Below are positions 58,016 to 64,000 of a stretch of DNA of 64,000 nucleotides, one piece after another (within the stretch, counting starts at the first letter, position 1; each line of letters begins with the position of its first letter). The DNA is from DASWZN01 sp963841635 (GTDB lineage Bacteria; Acidobacteriota; Terriglobia; Bryobacterales; Bryobacteraceae). A model generated the notes under the pieces. The model saw only the letters and a program-made list of their open reading frames with translations. It ran no database searches and was not told the origin of the DNA. The position numbers and the translations under genes are program-made. The stretch lies in the NCBI GenBank assembly GCA_963841635.1, contig CAWJDO010000002.1:2542001-2606000 (forward strand). The letters run 5' to 3'.

Positions 58016-59350
58016 ATGCTCGAAAATCGTAAGGAATGGGAGGGGCAGGTCGTCGATGGCCGATTCCCCTTGATGCAGTATCTGGGCGGCGGCGAACGCA
58101 GCGCCGTCTTTGCGACGGTAACCGCCGACGATACCGTCCCGACTGCCGCGATCAAGCTTGTTCCGGCCGACCCGGACGACGCAGCAAACCAGGTTGCGCG
58201 ATGGGAGCCGGCTGCCAGACTGTCGCATCCGCACCTGATCCGGCTGTTCCAGGCAGGGCGTTGCCAATTGGGCCAAGCCGAACTGCTCTACGCCGTGATG
58301 GAACGCGCGGACGAGGACCTGTCGCAGGTTCTTCCCCAGCGCGCCCTTTCCGCCGCCGAGGTGGTGGATGTGCTGGAGCCGGCCCTCGACGCGCTTGCGT
58401 ATGTCCACGCTCAGGGCCTGGTGCACGGCCGCGTGCGGCCCTCGAACCTTCTGGCCGCGGGACGTGAGCTGAAGCTCTCGAGCGACCGGCTCGGCCCGGC
58501 CGGTGAGTTGCGGCGCCATCGGGGGGAACTGGATGTTTACGACGCTCCCGAGACAGGTGGCGCGGGGATCGCGCCCGCAGCGGACATCTGGTCGCTGGGG
58601 GTGACACTGGTTGAAGCCTTGACGCAACGGCCGTCCGCCCGACCGCCGGAGTTGCCGCCTCCGTTTCGCGACATCGTGCGCGGCTGTCTTGAGCGCGACC
58701 CCAGCCGCCGATGGACCGTGGCGCAGATTCAGGCCCGGCTGCGGCCGGCAGGGACATCGCGGGGAACGCGATGGCGCTATGGTGCACTCGCCGCGGCCGT
58801 CATTGTGGGGGCCGCCGTTGTGGCCGGCCCGAGGCTGGTCCACCGGCAGCAGCCGCAGTCCGCAAGCGAAACGGCGCAGCCTCCGGCCGCCGTCGCCGCT
58901 CCAACGGCCGAGCCTTCGCAGCCTGAGCAGATGCCGCCTGCGGCCGAACGGACGCCGGTCGTGGCCGAACAGACGCCGGTCGCGTCCGAACAGGCGCCGG
59001 TCGCGTCCGAACAGGCGCCGGTCGCGTCCGCTCCAGTCCCGTCTCCGCCGAACGAGCCGGCGCGGGCCTCGGGCGGAGTCCTGCACCGGGTCCTGCCTGA
59101 CTTACTCCCGAGAGCGCAAAACAGCATACGAGGCAAGGTCAAGGTCAGCGTGAAGATCCACGTCGATCCGTCCGGCCGGGTGGCGGATGCGGAACTTGCG
59201 TCTCGCGGCCCGAGCCGGTACTTCGCGGGGAAGGCCCTGGAGGCTGCACGCGAGTGGACCTTCACGCCGCCCGTTCCACGGGAATGGCTGCTGCACTTCG
59301 AGTTCGACAGGAGTGGGACCAAAGTGCGCCCGGTGCCGGTCGGTCGCTAG
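58016..59350 (+). CDS. Pseudokinase with membrane helix and TonB-type C-terminal domain
   Basis: A 444-residue protein. The N-terminal protein-kinase fold (about 10-245) keeps the ATP lysine K47 ('AAIKLVP') but lacks the catalytic Asp: the HRDxKxxN loop reads H137-G-R-V-R-P-S-N144. The DFG site reads D157-R-L, so it is probably a pseudokinase. A membrane helix (about 252-275) and a Pro/Ala/Glu linker with VASEQAP repeats (about 310-345) follow. A TonB C-terminal-like domain (about 345-440) has 'GKVKVSVKIHVDPSGRVADA' (in part) and 'AREWTFTPP'. It would link cytoplasmic sensing with a periplasmic contact. The stop shares a CTAG with the convergent PNPOx gene. Confidence 0.85.
   Translation: MLENRKEWEGQVVDGRFPLMQYLGGGERSAVFATVTADDTVPTAAIKLVPADPDDAANQVARWEPAARLSHPHLIRLFQAGRCQLGQAELLYAVMERADEDLSQVLPQRALSAAEVVDVLEPALDALAYVHAQGLVHGRVRPSNLLAAGRELKLSSDRLGPAGELRRHRGELDVYDAPETGGAGIAPAADIWSLGVTLVEALTQRPSARPPELPPPFRDIVRGCLERDPSRRWTVAQIQARLRPAGTSRGTRWRYGALAAAVIVGAAVVAGPRLVHRQQPQSASETAQPPAAVAAPTAEPSQPEQMPPAAERTPVVAEQTPVASEQAPVASEQAPVASAPVPSPPNEPARASGGVLHRVLPDLLPRAQNSIRGKVKVSVKIHVDPSGRVADAELASRGPSRYFAGKALEAAREWTFTPPVPREWLLHFEFDRSGTKVRPVPVGR
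58950..59036 (+). repeat. 15-21-bp in-frame repeats in the pseudokinase linker
   Basis: Repeated CGGTCGCGTCCGAACAGGCG-type units encode successive 'TPVASEQ' and 'APVASEQ' peptides. They keep frame and give a flexible spacer across the cell wall. Length could vary between strains. Confidence 0.6.
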
Positions 59351-59778
59351 GCGCCGAAGGGATGCGGCTCCCATTCCTGGATGAGCGGCGGGTTCAGATC
59401 GAAGTCGCTGTATCGGATCCATGTGGGCCGCACCACGATGTAAACGATGCCGGGCCAACTCATGCGTGCCGGGCCGTCGGGCCATGCCTGGAAATAGATT
59501 GCCTGATACCTCTCCAGTTCCGGCGGCCGAAGCTCATCGGCTACGCCCTCGAGTTGGACAGTCTGCTCGCCGGTCCAGCCGACGACGAAGGAGCAGGCCG
59601 GCCGCGCGATGAGGTTCGCGTATTTGCGCGAGCTTTTGACCGTGTCGAAAACGATCTCGAGCCGCGCCGTGGTTGCGATCCCCACTAATGCCGACTGCGG
59701 CGTACCGTCGGGACCGAGCGTGCCGAGCACGCCCAGTTTCGATCGCGTCATGAATGCGTGAACGTCCGCTTCAGTCAT
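59347..59778 (-). CDS. Pyridoxamine 5'-phosphate oxidase-fold protein
   Basis: A 143-residue split-barrel flavin-type protein. It has 'LGVLGTLGPDGTPQSALVGIA' in part (about 15-35), a typical start of PNPOx-like proteins, then 'SSRKYANLIARPACSFVVGW' in part (about 49-68). These proteins bind FMN, F420 or haem; the specific cofactor is unknown. The start at 59778 lies directly after a run of repeated ATGACTGA stop/start-like units. Downstream of and on the same strand as the M48 protease, 38 bp apart. It ends on the shared CTAG with the pseudokinase gene. Confidence 0.85.
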   Translation of the reverse strand: MTEADVHAFMTRSKLGVLGTLGPDGTPQSALVGIATTARLEIVFDTVKSSRKYANLIARPACSFVVGWTGEQTVQLEGVADELRPPELERYQAIYFQAWPDGPARMSWPGIVYIVVRPTWIRYSDFDLNPPLIQEWEPHPFGA

Positions 59779-59824
59779 GTTCAGTCATTTGTTCAGTCAT
59801 TTGTTCAGTCATTTGTTCAGTCAT
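59771..59824 (-). repeat. 12-bp tandem repeats forming a small overlapping reading frame
   Basis: On the minus strand, ATGACTGAACAA occurs three times and is followed by ATGACTGAAC, which runs into the true start ATGACTGAAGC. Read from 59824, it encodes a 17-residue peptide (MTEQ repeated) whose TGA overlaps the PNPOx start region. The first repeat also overlaps the M48 stop TGA. It looks like a tandem duplication of a stop/start junction by slippage. Confidence 0.65.
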
Positions 59825-60788
59825 GGCGCTTGAGCGTGGGGCGTCCGTCCTGGTTGTCGCCGGAGTTCGTGCCATCGTCGGTGCCGCTGTGTGGCGCGCG
59901 GCGGAGCACGGGCTTGTTGGGATCCTTGTCGGACTCCTTGTGGCGGCTCTGGAGCATGGCCAGCCGGTCTTTGACGGCTTGGAACTCGGAGGTGTCCACA
60001 ACGTACTCGGGTTGCGGCTTCAGGTCGTCCTGGATCTCTTTTTGAGCTGCATGAATGCGGTCGTCGGTCAATGGGTGGGTGGAGAAGACCTTGGAGACCG
60101 CGCCCGGTTTGCGCTTCTCGAGGCTCTCGATCTTCTCGAAGAAGTCCACGAACGCGGTGGGGTCGTACCCGGCCTTGTACATGTACTCTAGGCCCAGCAG
60201 GTCGGCCTCCGACTCCATCCCGCGCGAGAATTTCAGGAACCCGAGTGGAATCGCGAGCCCGGCCGCCTGCTGGATGGCGAAGCCGGCCCAGCCTCCCATG
60301 AAGATCAGGGGGATGCTGCCGTAGTTGAGCAGTTGGCCACGAGTGGCCTGGCGCGTGCCATGCCTGGCGGCGACGTGAGCGATCTCGTGCGCCATGACTC
60401 CCGCCAGTTCGGCTTCGTCGTCGGCCTTGAGAATCAGACCGGTGTTGACGAAGAAGAAGCCGCCCGGAAGCGCGAAGGCGTTGACATCGTCGGAGTCGAT
60501 CACCTTGATGATGAACGGAACCTTGGCGTCCGAGTTGCGGACCAGGTTCTGTCCCACGCGGTTCACGTACTCCGCGACAACGGGATCGGTGACGAGCTTG
60601 GCGTCTTTTTCGACCTCCTCCGCCATCTGCTTGCCCAGCGCGATCTCTCTGTTGATCGAATAGAAGTTCAGCCCCTTGCCGACGTCGCGATTGCCGATCT
60701 GGTCGGGGTTTTTCTCGTCCTTCGAGGCTGCGAAGGCGGGAGCGAAAGCCAACAGCACACAAAATGCCAGCGGAGCGTTGCGTCTCAT
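59817..60788 (-). CDS. M48-family zinc metalloprotease
   Basis: A 323-residue exported metalloprotease. The signal peptide (1-20, APAFAA) is followed by the M48 catalytic domain (about 55-245). The zinc motif H134-E135-I-A-H138 is in 'VMAHEIAHVAARHG', and 'GMESEADLLGLEYM' (about 190) gives the third ligand Glu. 'STHPLTDDRI' (about 236) is the LOG/BepA-type family sign. A charged, disordered C-terminus (about 265-323) is extra. Relatives (BepA, LoiP, YggG) maintain outer-membrane proteins. It fits here with lipid A genes upstream on the same strand, but a repeat element separates them. Confidence 0.92.
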   Translation of the reverse strand: MRRNAPLAFCVLLAFAPAFAASKDEKNPDQIGNRDVGKGLNFYSINREIALGKQMAEEVEKDAKLVTDPVVAEYVNRVGQNLVRNSDAKVPFIIKVIDSDDVNAFALPGGFFFVNTGLILKADDEAELAGVMAHEIAHVAARHGTRQATRGQLLNYGSIPLIFMGGWAGFAIQQAAGLAIPLGFLKFSRGMESEADLLGLEYMYKAGYDPTAFVDFFEKIESLEKRKPGAVSKVFSTHPLTDDRIHAAQKEIQDDLKPQPEYVVDTSEFQAVKDRLAMLQSRHKESDKDPNKPVLRRAPHSGTDDGTNSGDNQDGRPTLKRHD

Positions 60789-60842
60789 CCTGCCCCTCTA
60801 GAGACTAGTATGCACCCAGGGGAGCGCCAGCGGCGGACAATG

Positions 60843-61011
60843 GAGGGACTCGCAAAACTCAGTTCGTCGCGTCCGCGGCGAGAGGCCGCTGTCCACGCGT
60901 GCTCGAGACCTATCCCGTTGACTTGGCGCGCATGTCGCTTGGGACAGCGGCACCCAGTCACCGGTTTTCAGCGGAGTCTTCAGTCTGTCAGGTTGATTTC
61001 GCAAGTCCCTC
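60843..61011. mobile_element. Complete MITE-like element, family II (169 bp)
   Basis: Terminal inverted repeats: left GAGGGACTCGCAAAACT, right (reverse complement) GAGGGACTTGCGAAATC. AATG flanks both ends (60839-60842 and 61012-61015) and could be a 4-bp target duplication. The inside shares segments with 3110-3226. It has no coding capacity. It lies in the 246-bp gap between the lpxI stop and the M48 start. The ends share GGGAC and GCGAAAT with palindrome family I. Confidence 0.6.
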
Positions 61012-61034
61012 AATGGACCGGCGTTGACCGGCCC

Positions 61035-61850
61035 TCAGTCTTCCGGCGGAAACCCAACGACGGCGATGCCGGCCGCGTCGGCCTGGCGCAGCATCTCCTC
61101 GCGGTCGAGCAGTAGCGTGCGACCGGCGTCCACCGCGAGTATGGTGGTCCCGGTTTCGACCATCACGGGGATGGTGTCGAGGCCGACCACGGGAACGTCA
61201 AACAGGAGATGGGCGCGGCGCCGGCCCACCTTGACCAGACGCAGCGGCCGGCCATTCGCCAGACCAGCGGCGCGCCGCAGCATGGCGTCTGTGCCTTCCA
61301 TGGCCTCGACGGCCACGCAAGCGCCTTCGCAGATGGCGACGCTCTGGCCGACGTCGAAGCCCGCCAGCGCATTGGCGACGCGCCGGCCGTATTCTGCGTC
61401 GGTCAGCTCTTCCTTGGTCGGCTTGCGCCTGGCCAGCGATCCCTGGCGGGCGACCAGCGGCTTGAGCAGGGCGGTGGAATCGACGAGGTGAATGCCTTCG
61501 CTTTCGAGTACCGCCGCGATGCCCCCGATCAGCGCATCGGTGTTCCTCTGGGGCAGCGATGCCAGCAGCTTGATGAGACGCCAGTCCGGCACGATTCCGG
61601 AGAAGAGCTTGGCGTGCTTCACCTGCCCGGCCATCACCACCTCGGTGATGCCTTCCTGTTTGAGGATCTCGATGAGCCGGCCGAGCTGGCCGATGGACAC
61701 CCAGTGACAGCGCACCGCCAGCGCTTCCACTTCCTTGGACGCCTCCTCCTGGATCGCAATCACCACCACTTCGTGGCCCAGCTTGCGCGCGGTCTCGAGC
61801 GCCAGGATGGGGAAGCGGCCGTTGCCCGCGATGATGCCGTAGCGCGTCAT
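61035..61850 (-). CDS. lpxI: UDP-2,3-diacylglucosamine pyrophosphatase LpxI
   Basis: A 271-residue LpxI (formerly DUF1009) protein. It begins 'YGIIAGNGRFPILALETARK' (in part), the family N-domain, and has the C-domain signatures 'GQSVAICEGACVAVEAMEGTD' (in part, about 172) and 'FDVPVVGLDTI' (about 222). LpxI cleaves UDP-diacylglucosamine to lipid X in lipid A synthesis, replacing LpxH. The start at 61850 overlaps the lpxA stop by 4 bp. Last gene of the fabZ-lpxA-lpxI operon. Confidence 0.94.
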   Translation of the reverse strand: MTRYGIIAGNGRFPILALETARKLGHEVVVIAIQEEASKEVEALAVRCHWVSIGQLGRLIEILKQEGITEVVMAGQVKHAKLFSGIVPDWRLIKLLASLPQRNTDALIGGIAAVLESEGIHLVDSTALLKPLVARQGSLARRKPTKEELTDAEYGRRVANALAGFDVGQSVAICEGACVAVEAMEGTDAMLRRAAGLANGRPLRLVKVGRRRAHLLFDVPVVGLDTIPVMVETGTTILAVDAGRTLLLDREEMLRQADAAGIAVVGFPPED

Positions 61851-62623
61851 TTGATGACGCCGCGCTGGGAGTTCACGATGAACTCGATCAGCTCGTCGAT
61901 CTCCGGGCCGGGCTCGACTTCCGTGCGGACGCGCTCGATGGCCTGCGACGTGTTGAGGCCGGCGCGCGTCAGCAGGCGGAACGCCTTGTGCAGGCCGTCG
62001 CGGGCGGATGCGGAGAAGCCGCGGCGCTCCAGGCCGATCTTGTTGGCTCCGAAGTTCTTCACTTCGCGTTCGCTCACGGTCATCGAGAACGGCATTACGT
62101 CCTGCGTAACGATCGTTCCGGCGCCGACGATGGCGTGGCGGCCGACGTGGCAGAACTGGTGCACGCCGCTCATCGGCTCCACCACGGCGAAGTCGCCCAC
62201 CGTCACATGGCCCGCGAAGCCTACGCCGTTCCCGACGATGACGTGATTGCCGATGCGGCAATCGTGCGCTACGTGGACGTAGGCCATGAGCAGATTATCG
62301 TCGCCGATCGAGGTGAGCATGCCGCCGCCCTCGGTGCCGCGGTGGATGGTGACGAATTCGCGGATGCGGTTGCGGCTGCCGATGCGGGTTTCCGAATGCT
62401 CGCCGTGGTACTTCAGATCCTGCGGCGCGACGCCAACGCTCGCATACGGGAAAAAGATGTTGTCCTCGCCGATGGAGGTGGGACCGTCGACGAAAATGTG
62501 CGCCATCATCCGCGTGCGCGAGCCGATCTCGACCTCCGCGCCGATGTGGCAGTAGGGGCCGATCTCGGCGCTCTCCGCAATGCGGGCGCCAGGGTCTACG
62601 AGCGCGGTGGGGTGGACAGGCAT
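61847..62623 (-). CDS. lpxA: UDP-N-acetylglucosamine acyltransferase LpxA
   Basis: A 258-residue left-handed beta-helix acyltransferase. Hexapeptide repeats cover about 1-185 ('IHPTALVDPGARIAE' type, 'IGSRNRIREFVTIHRGT' in part), and 'YVHVAHDCRIGNHV' (about 115) carries the catalytic His. A C-terminal helical part (about 190-258) follows. It catalyses the first step of lipid A synthesis. It starts 10 bp after fabZ and overlaps lpxI by 4 bp. Full family length. Confidence 0.96.
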   Translation of the reverse strand: MPVHPTALVDPGARIAESAEIGPYCHIGAEVEIGSRTRMMAHIFVDGPTSIGEDNIFFPYASVGVAPQDLKYHGEHSETRIGSRNRIREFVTIHRGTEGGGMLTSIGDDNLLMAYVHVAHDCRIGNHVIVGNGVGFAGHVTVGDFAVVEPMSGVHQFCHVGRHAIVGAGTIVTQDVMPFSMTVSEREVKNFGANKIGLERRGFSASARDGLHKAFRLLTRAGLNTSQAIERVRTEVEPGPEIDELIEFIVNSQRGVIK

Positions 62624-62633
62624 TGGGGCGCTG

Positions 62634-63101
62634 TCAGGATTCCGGCGTGGCCGGTGGGGCCGCCGTTGCCGGACCCACGCCCGCCAGCTTGCACATCACT
62701 TCGGCCTCTGCGACCACCACTCCGTCCACGGTCGCCGTGCCGTACATCTTTGCGACGAACGACTTTCGCTTTGCGACTTTCATCTCGATGCGGAGCTGGT
62801 CTCCCGGGACCACCGGCTTCCGGAACTTGGCCTGCTCGATGGAGGCCAGGTAGACGGCCTTCTGGGAGCCCATCCCTTGCAGGATGAGAACGCCGGCCAC
62901 CTGCGCCATCGCTTCGACGATGAGGACGCCCGGCATTACGGGGAACTCCGGGAAGTGCCCCTGGAAGAACGGCTCGTTGCCGGTCACGTTCTTGATGCCG
63001 ACGATGCGATCGGGCTCAAGCTCGATGATCCGGTCGACCAGTAAGAATGGGTAGCGGTGGGGAAGAATCTCCTTAATCGCTTGTATGTCCAGAATTGGCA
63101 T
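62634..63101 (-). CDS. fabZ: 3-hydroxyacyl-ACP dehydratase FabZ
   Basis: A 155-residue hot-dog-fold dehydratase. 'IKEILPHRYPFLLVDRI' (about 9-25) and the catalytic motif 'GHFPEFPVMPGVLIVEAMAQ' (49-68, catalytic His and Glu) are complete. It makes trans-2-enoyl-ACP and pairs with LpxA, which shares its hydroxyacyl-ACP substrate. First gene of the fabZ-lpxA-lpxI operon. A TATAAT box ends 10 nt before the ATG and no Shine-Dalgarno is evident, so the transcript may have almost no leader. Confidence 0.95.
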   Translation of the reverse strand: MPILDIQAIKEILPHRYPFLLVDRIIELEPDRIVGIKNVTGNEPFFQGHFPEFPVMPGVLIVEAMAQVAGVLILQGMGSQKAVYLASIEQAKFRKPVVPGDQLRIEMKVAKRKSFVAKMYGTATVDGVVVAEAEVMCKLAGVGPATAAPPATPES

Positions 63102-63110
63102 TGGGACTCG

Positions 63111-63117
63111 TATTATA
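63111..63117. promoter_or_regulatory. Shared two-way -10 element between fabZ and the M20 peptidase gene
   Basis: The seven bases TATTATA give TATTAT on the plus strand (63111-63116, 9 nt before the GTG at 63126) and TATAAT on the minus strand (63112-63117, 10 nt before the fabZ ATG at 63101). The whole gap is 24 bp. No good -35 was found for either direction. Confidence 0.55.
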
Positions 63118-63125
63118 GCAAGAGA

Positions 63126-64000
63126 GTGGACCCAATCCTTTCTTACCTGCGCGCGAGCGAGCCGGAGATGATCGCCCTGGTTCGCGACCTGGTGGAGTGC
63201 GAATCGCCGAGCGACGAACCTGCCGCGGTGGCGCGCTTCACGGAACTAGTGGCGGCGAAGGTCGCGGGGCGGGCGCGGGTGCGCATTCTGCCCGGCGGCC
63301 GCTTCGGCCCTCACGTTCAGTGCGAGTTCGATCTGCCCGGCGGCGAGAAGGACGGGCAGGTCCTGGTGCTTGGGCATTCGGACACCGTGCATCCCCTGGG
63401 GAGCCTGGCGGGCATGCCGTTTCGCGAAGCTGACGGGCGGTTGTGGGGGCCGGGCGTGCTGGACATGAAGGCCGGCATCGCGTTCACGATCTTCGCCGCC
63501 CGCGCGCTCCGCGAGTTGGATCTGCAGGTGCGGCGCCGCGTGCTGCTGCAGCTCAACTCGGATGAGGAGGTGGGGAGCGATTCGTCGCGCCCGCTGACGG
63601 AGCAGGAGGCGCGGCGCAGCGTGGCGGTGCTGGTACCGGAACCGGGGACGGGCCTCGAAGGCAAGCTCAAGACCGCTCGCAAGGGAGTCGGCGAATACAC
63701 ACTGCTGGTCCGCGGGAAGGCGGCGCACTCGGGCCTCGACTTCGCGGCAGGCGCGAGCGCGGTTTTGGAACTGGCGCGGCAGATCGAAAGAATCGCCGGG
63801 TTCACGGACATGGAGCGGGGAATCACGGTAAACCCGGGCGTGATCGCCGGAGGCACGCGGACCAACGTGGTGGCGGCCGAGGCGCGGGCTTCAATCGACG
63901 CGCGGGTGGTTCGGCTCAAGGACGCAGCCGCGCTCGACCGCAAGTTTGGCCGCCTGCGCCCGCTGGACAAACGGTGCAGCATCGAGATCTCCGGCGGTCT
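63126..64000 (+). CDS. M20-family metallopeptidase (partial, runs off the window)
   Basis: The first 291 residues of an M20/CPG2-like zinc peptidase. Metal ligands are visible: H84 and D86 in 'LGHSDTVHP', D113 in 'GVLDMKAG', and the catalytic pair E147-E148 in 'NSDEEVGS'. The dimerisation domain begins about residue 185 ('ARKGVGEYTLLVRGKAAHSG', in part). Such enzymes remove a terminal glutamate or similar residue from peptides or folates; the exact substrate is unclear. The start is a GTG at 63126 with a -10 box 9 nt upstream. The 3' end lies beyond 64000. Confidence 0.9.
   Translation, partial: MDPILSYLRASEPEMIALVRDLVECESPSDEPAAVARFTELVAAKVAGRARVRILPGGRFGPHVQCEFDLPGGEKDGQVLVLGHSDTVHPLGSLAGMPFREADGRLWGPGVLDMKAGIAFTIFAARALRELDLQVRRRVLLQLNSDEEVGSDSSRPLTEQEARRSVAVLVPEPGTGLEGKLKTARKGVGEYTLLVRGKAAHSGLDFAAGASAVLELARQIERIAGFTDMERGITVNPGVIAGGTRTNVVAAEARASIDARVVRLKDAAALDRKFGRLRPLDKRCSIEISGG

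Noticed and set aside
1..64000. tRNA, rRNA, prophage or integrative-element genes
   Set aside because: No tRNA-like cloverleaf, rRNA segment, integrase, or phage structural gene was recognised on either strand. This is reading by eye; a tRNA and Rfam scan would be decisive.

Overview
The window is about 64 kb of dense, high-GC bacterial chromosome. Its gene style fits an Acidobacteriota member of the Bryobacterales (Solibacter-like) group. The pointers are an ECF sigma factor beside a TPR-bearing Ser/Thr kinase, secreted NHL-repeat proteins, large exported proteins built from a 'TPCRVADTR' module, DUF5107/TPR and OmpA-type envelope proteins, and many short intergenic repeats. The lineage is inferred from gene style, not from a marker gene. 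I saw no rRNA, tRNA, CRISPR array, transposase or prophage, and no gene-free stretch longer than 300 bases.

Layout. 0-9.6 kb: anmK, a zinc-ribbon/PspC protein, a GT-C membrane protein, a paired active/inactive M16 peptidase operon, a Met/His-rich CpxP-like protein, a PAP2 phosphatase and rlmA. 9.6-20.8 kb: a DUF5107/TPR protein, an exported HisC-like aminotransferase, the pntAA-pntAB-pntB transhydrogenase operon, and a Ser/Thr kinase with its ECF sigma factor. 21-33.6 kb: secreted proteins, including two tandem paralogues that share about 1.46 kb of apparently identical DNA, and a giant NHL-repeat protein. 33.7-37.7 kb: a sulfur locus, with a rhodanese-type sulfurtransferase divergent from cysM, mec (JAMM) and a cysO-moeZ-rhodanese fusion gene. 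37.8-42.8 kb: two convergent GT-C membrane proteins and a DUF2911 protein. 42.8-55.7 kb: a corrinoid-dependent one-carbon locus. Folate methyltransferase and metF are on the minus strand. Divergent from them is a compact eight-gene operon with two UroD-type methyltransferases, a corrinoid protein, a homocysteine methyltransferase, DUF1638, a RACo/RamA-type activator and two exported glycoside-active enzymes. 55.7-64 kb: OmpA protein, receiver domain, pseudokinase-TonB fusion, PNPOx protein, M48 protease, the fabZ-lpxA-lpxI lipid A operon and a partial M20 peptidase.

Two loci stand out. The corrinoid operon translationally couples glycoside-cleaving enzymes to B12-dependent methyl transfer, which suggests use of methylated or methoxylated glycosides. 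It also contains every catalytic module of MetH as a separate gene. The sulfur locus resembles the mycobacterial CysO/CysM/Mec cysteine pathway, but here the sulfur carrier is locked inside a fusion protein. Its diglycine would have to be freed by proteolysis, and a JAMM protease is encoded immediately upstream.

Three families of short intergenic repeats are scattered through the window: a nested palindrome in 4 copies, a MITE-like element in 2 copies, and a roughly 26-bp REP-like element in 10 copies. Several genes have a -10-like hexamer only 6-12 nt before the start codon, which suggests leaderless transcripts.
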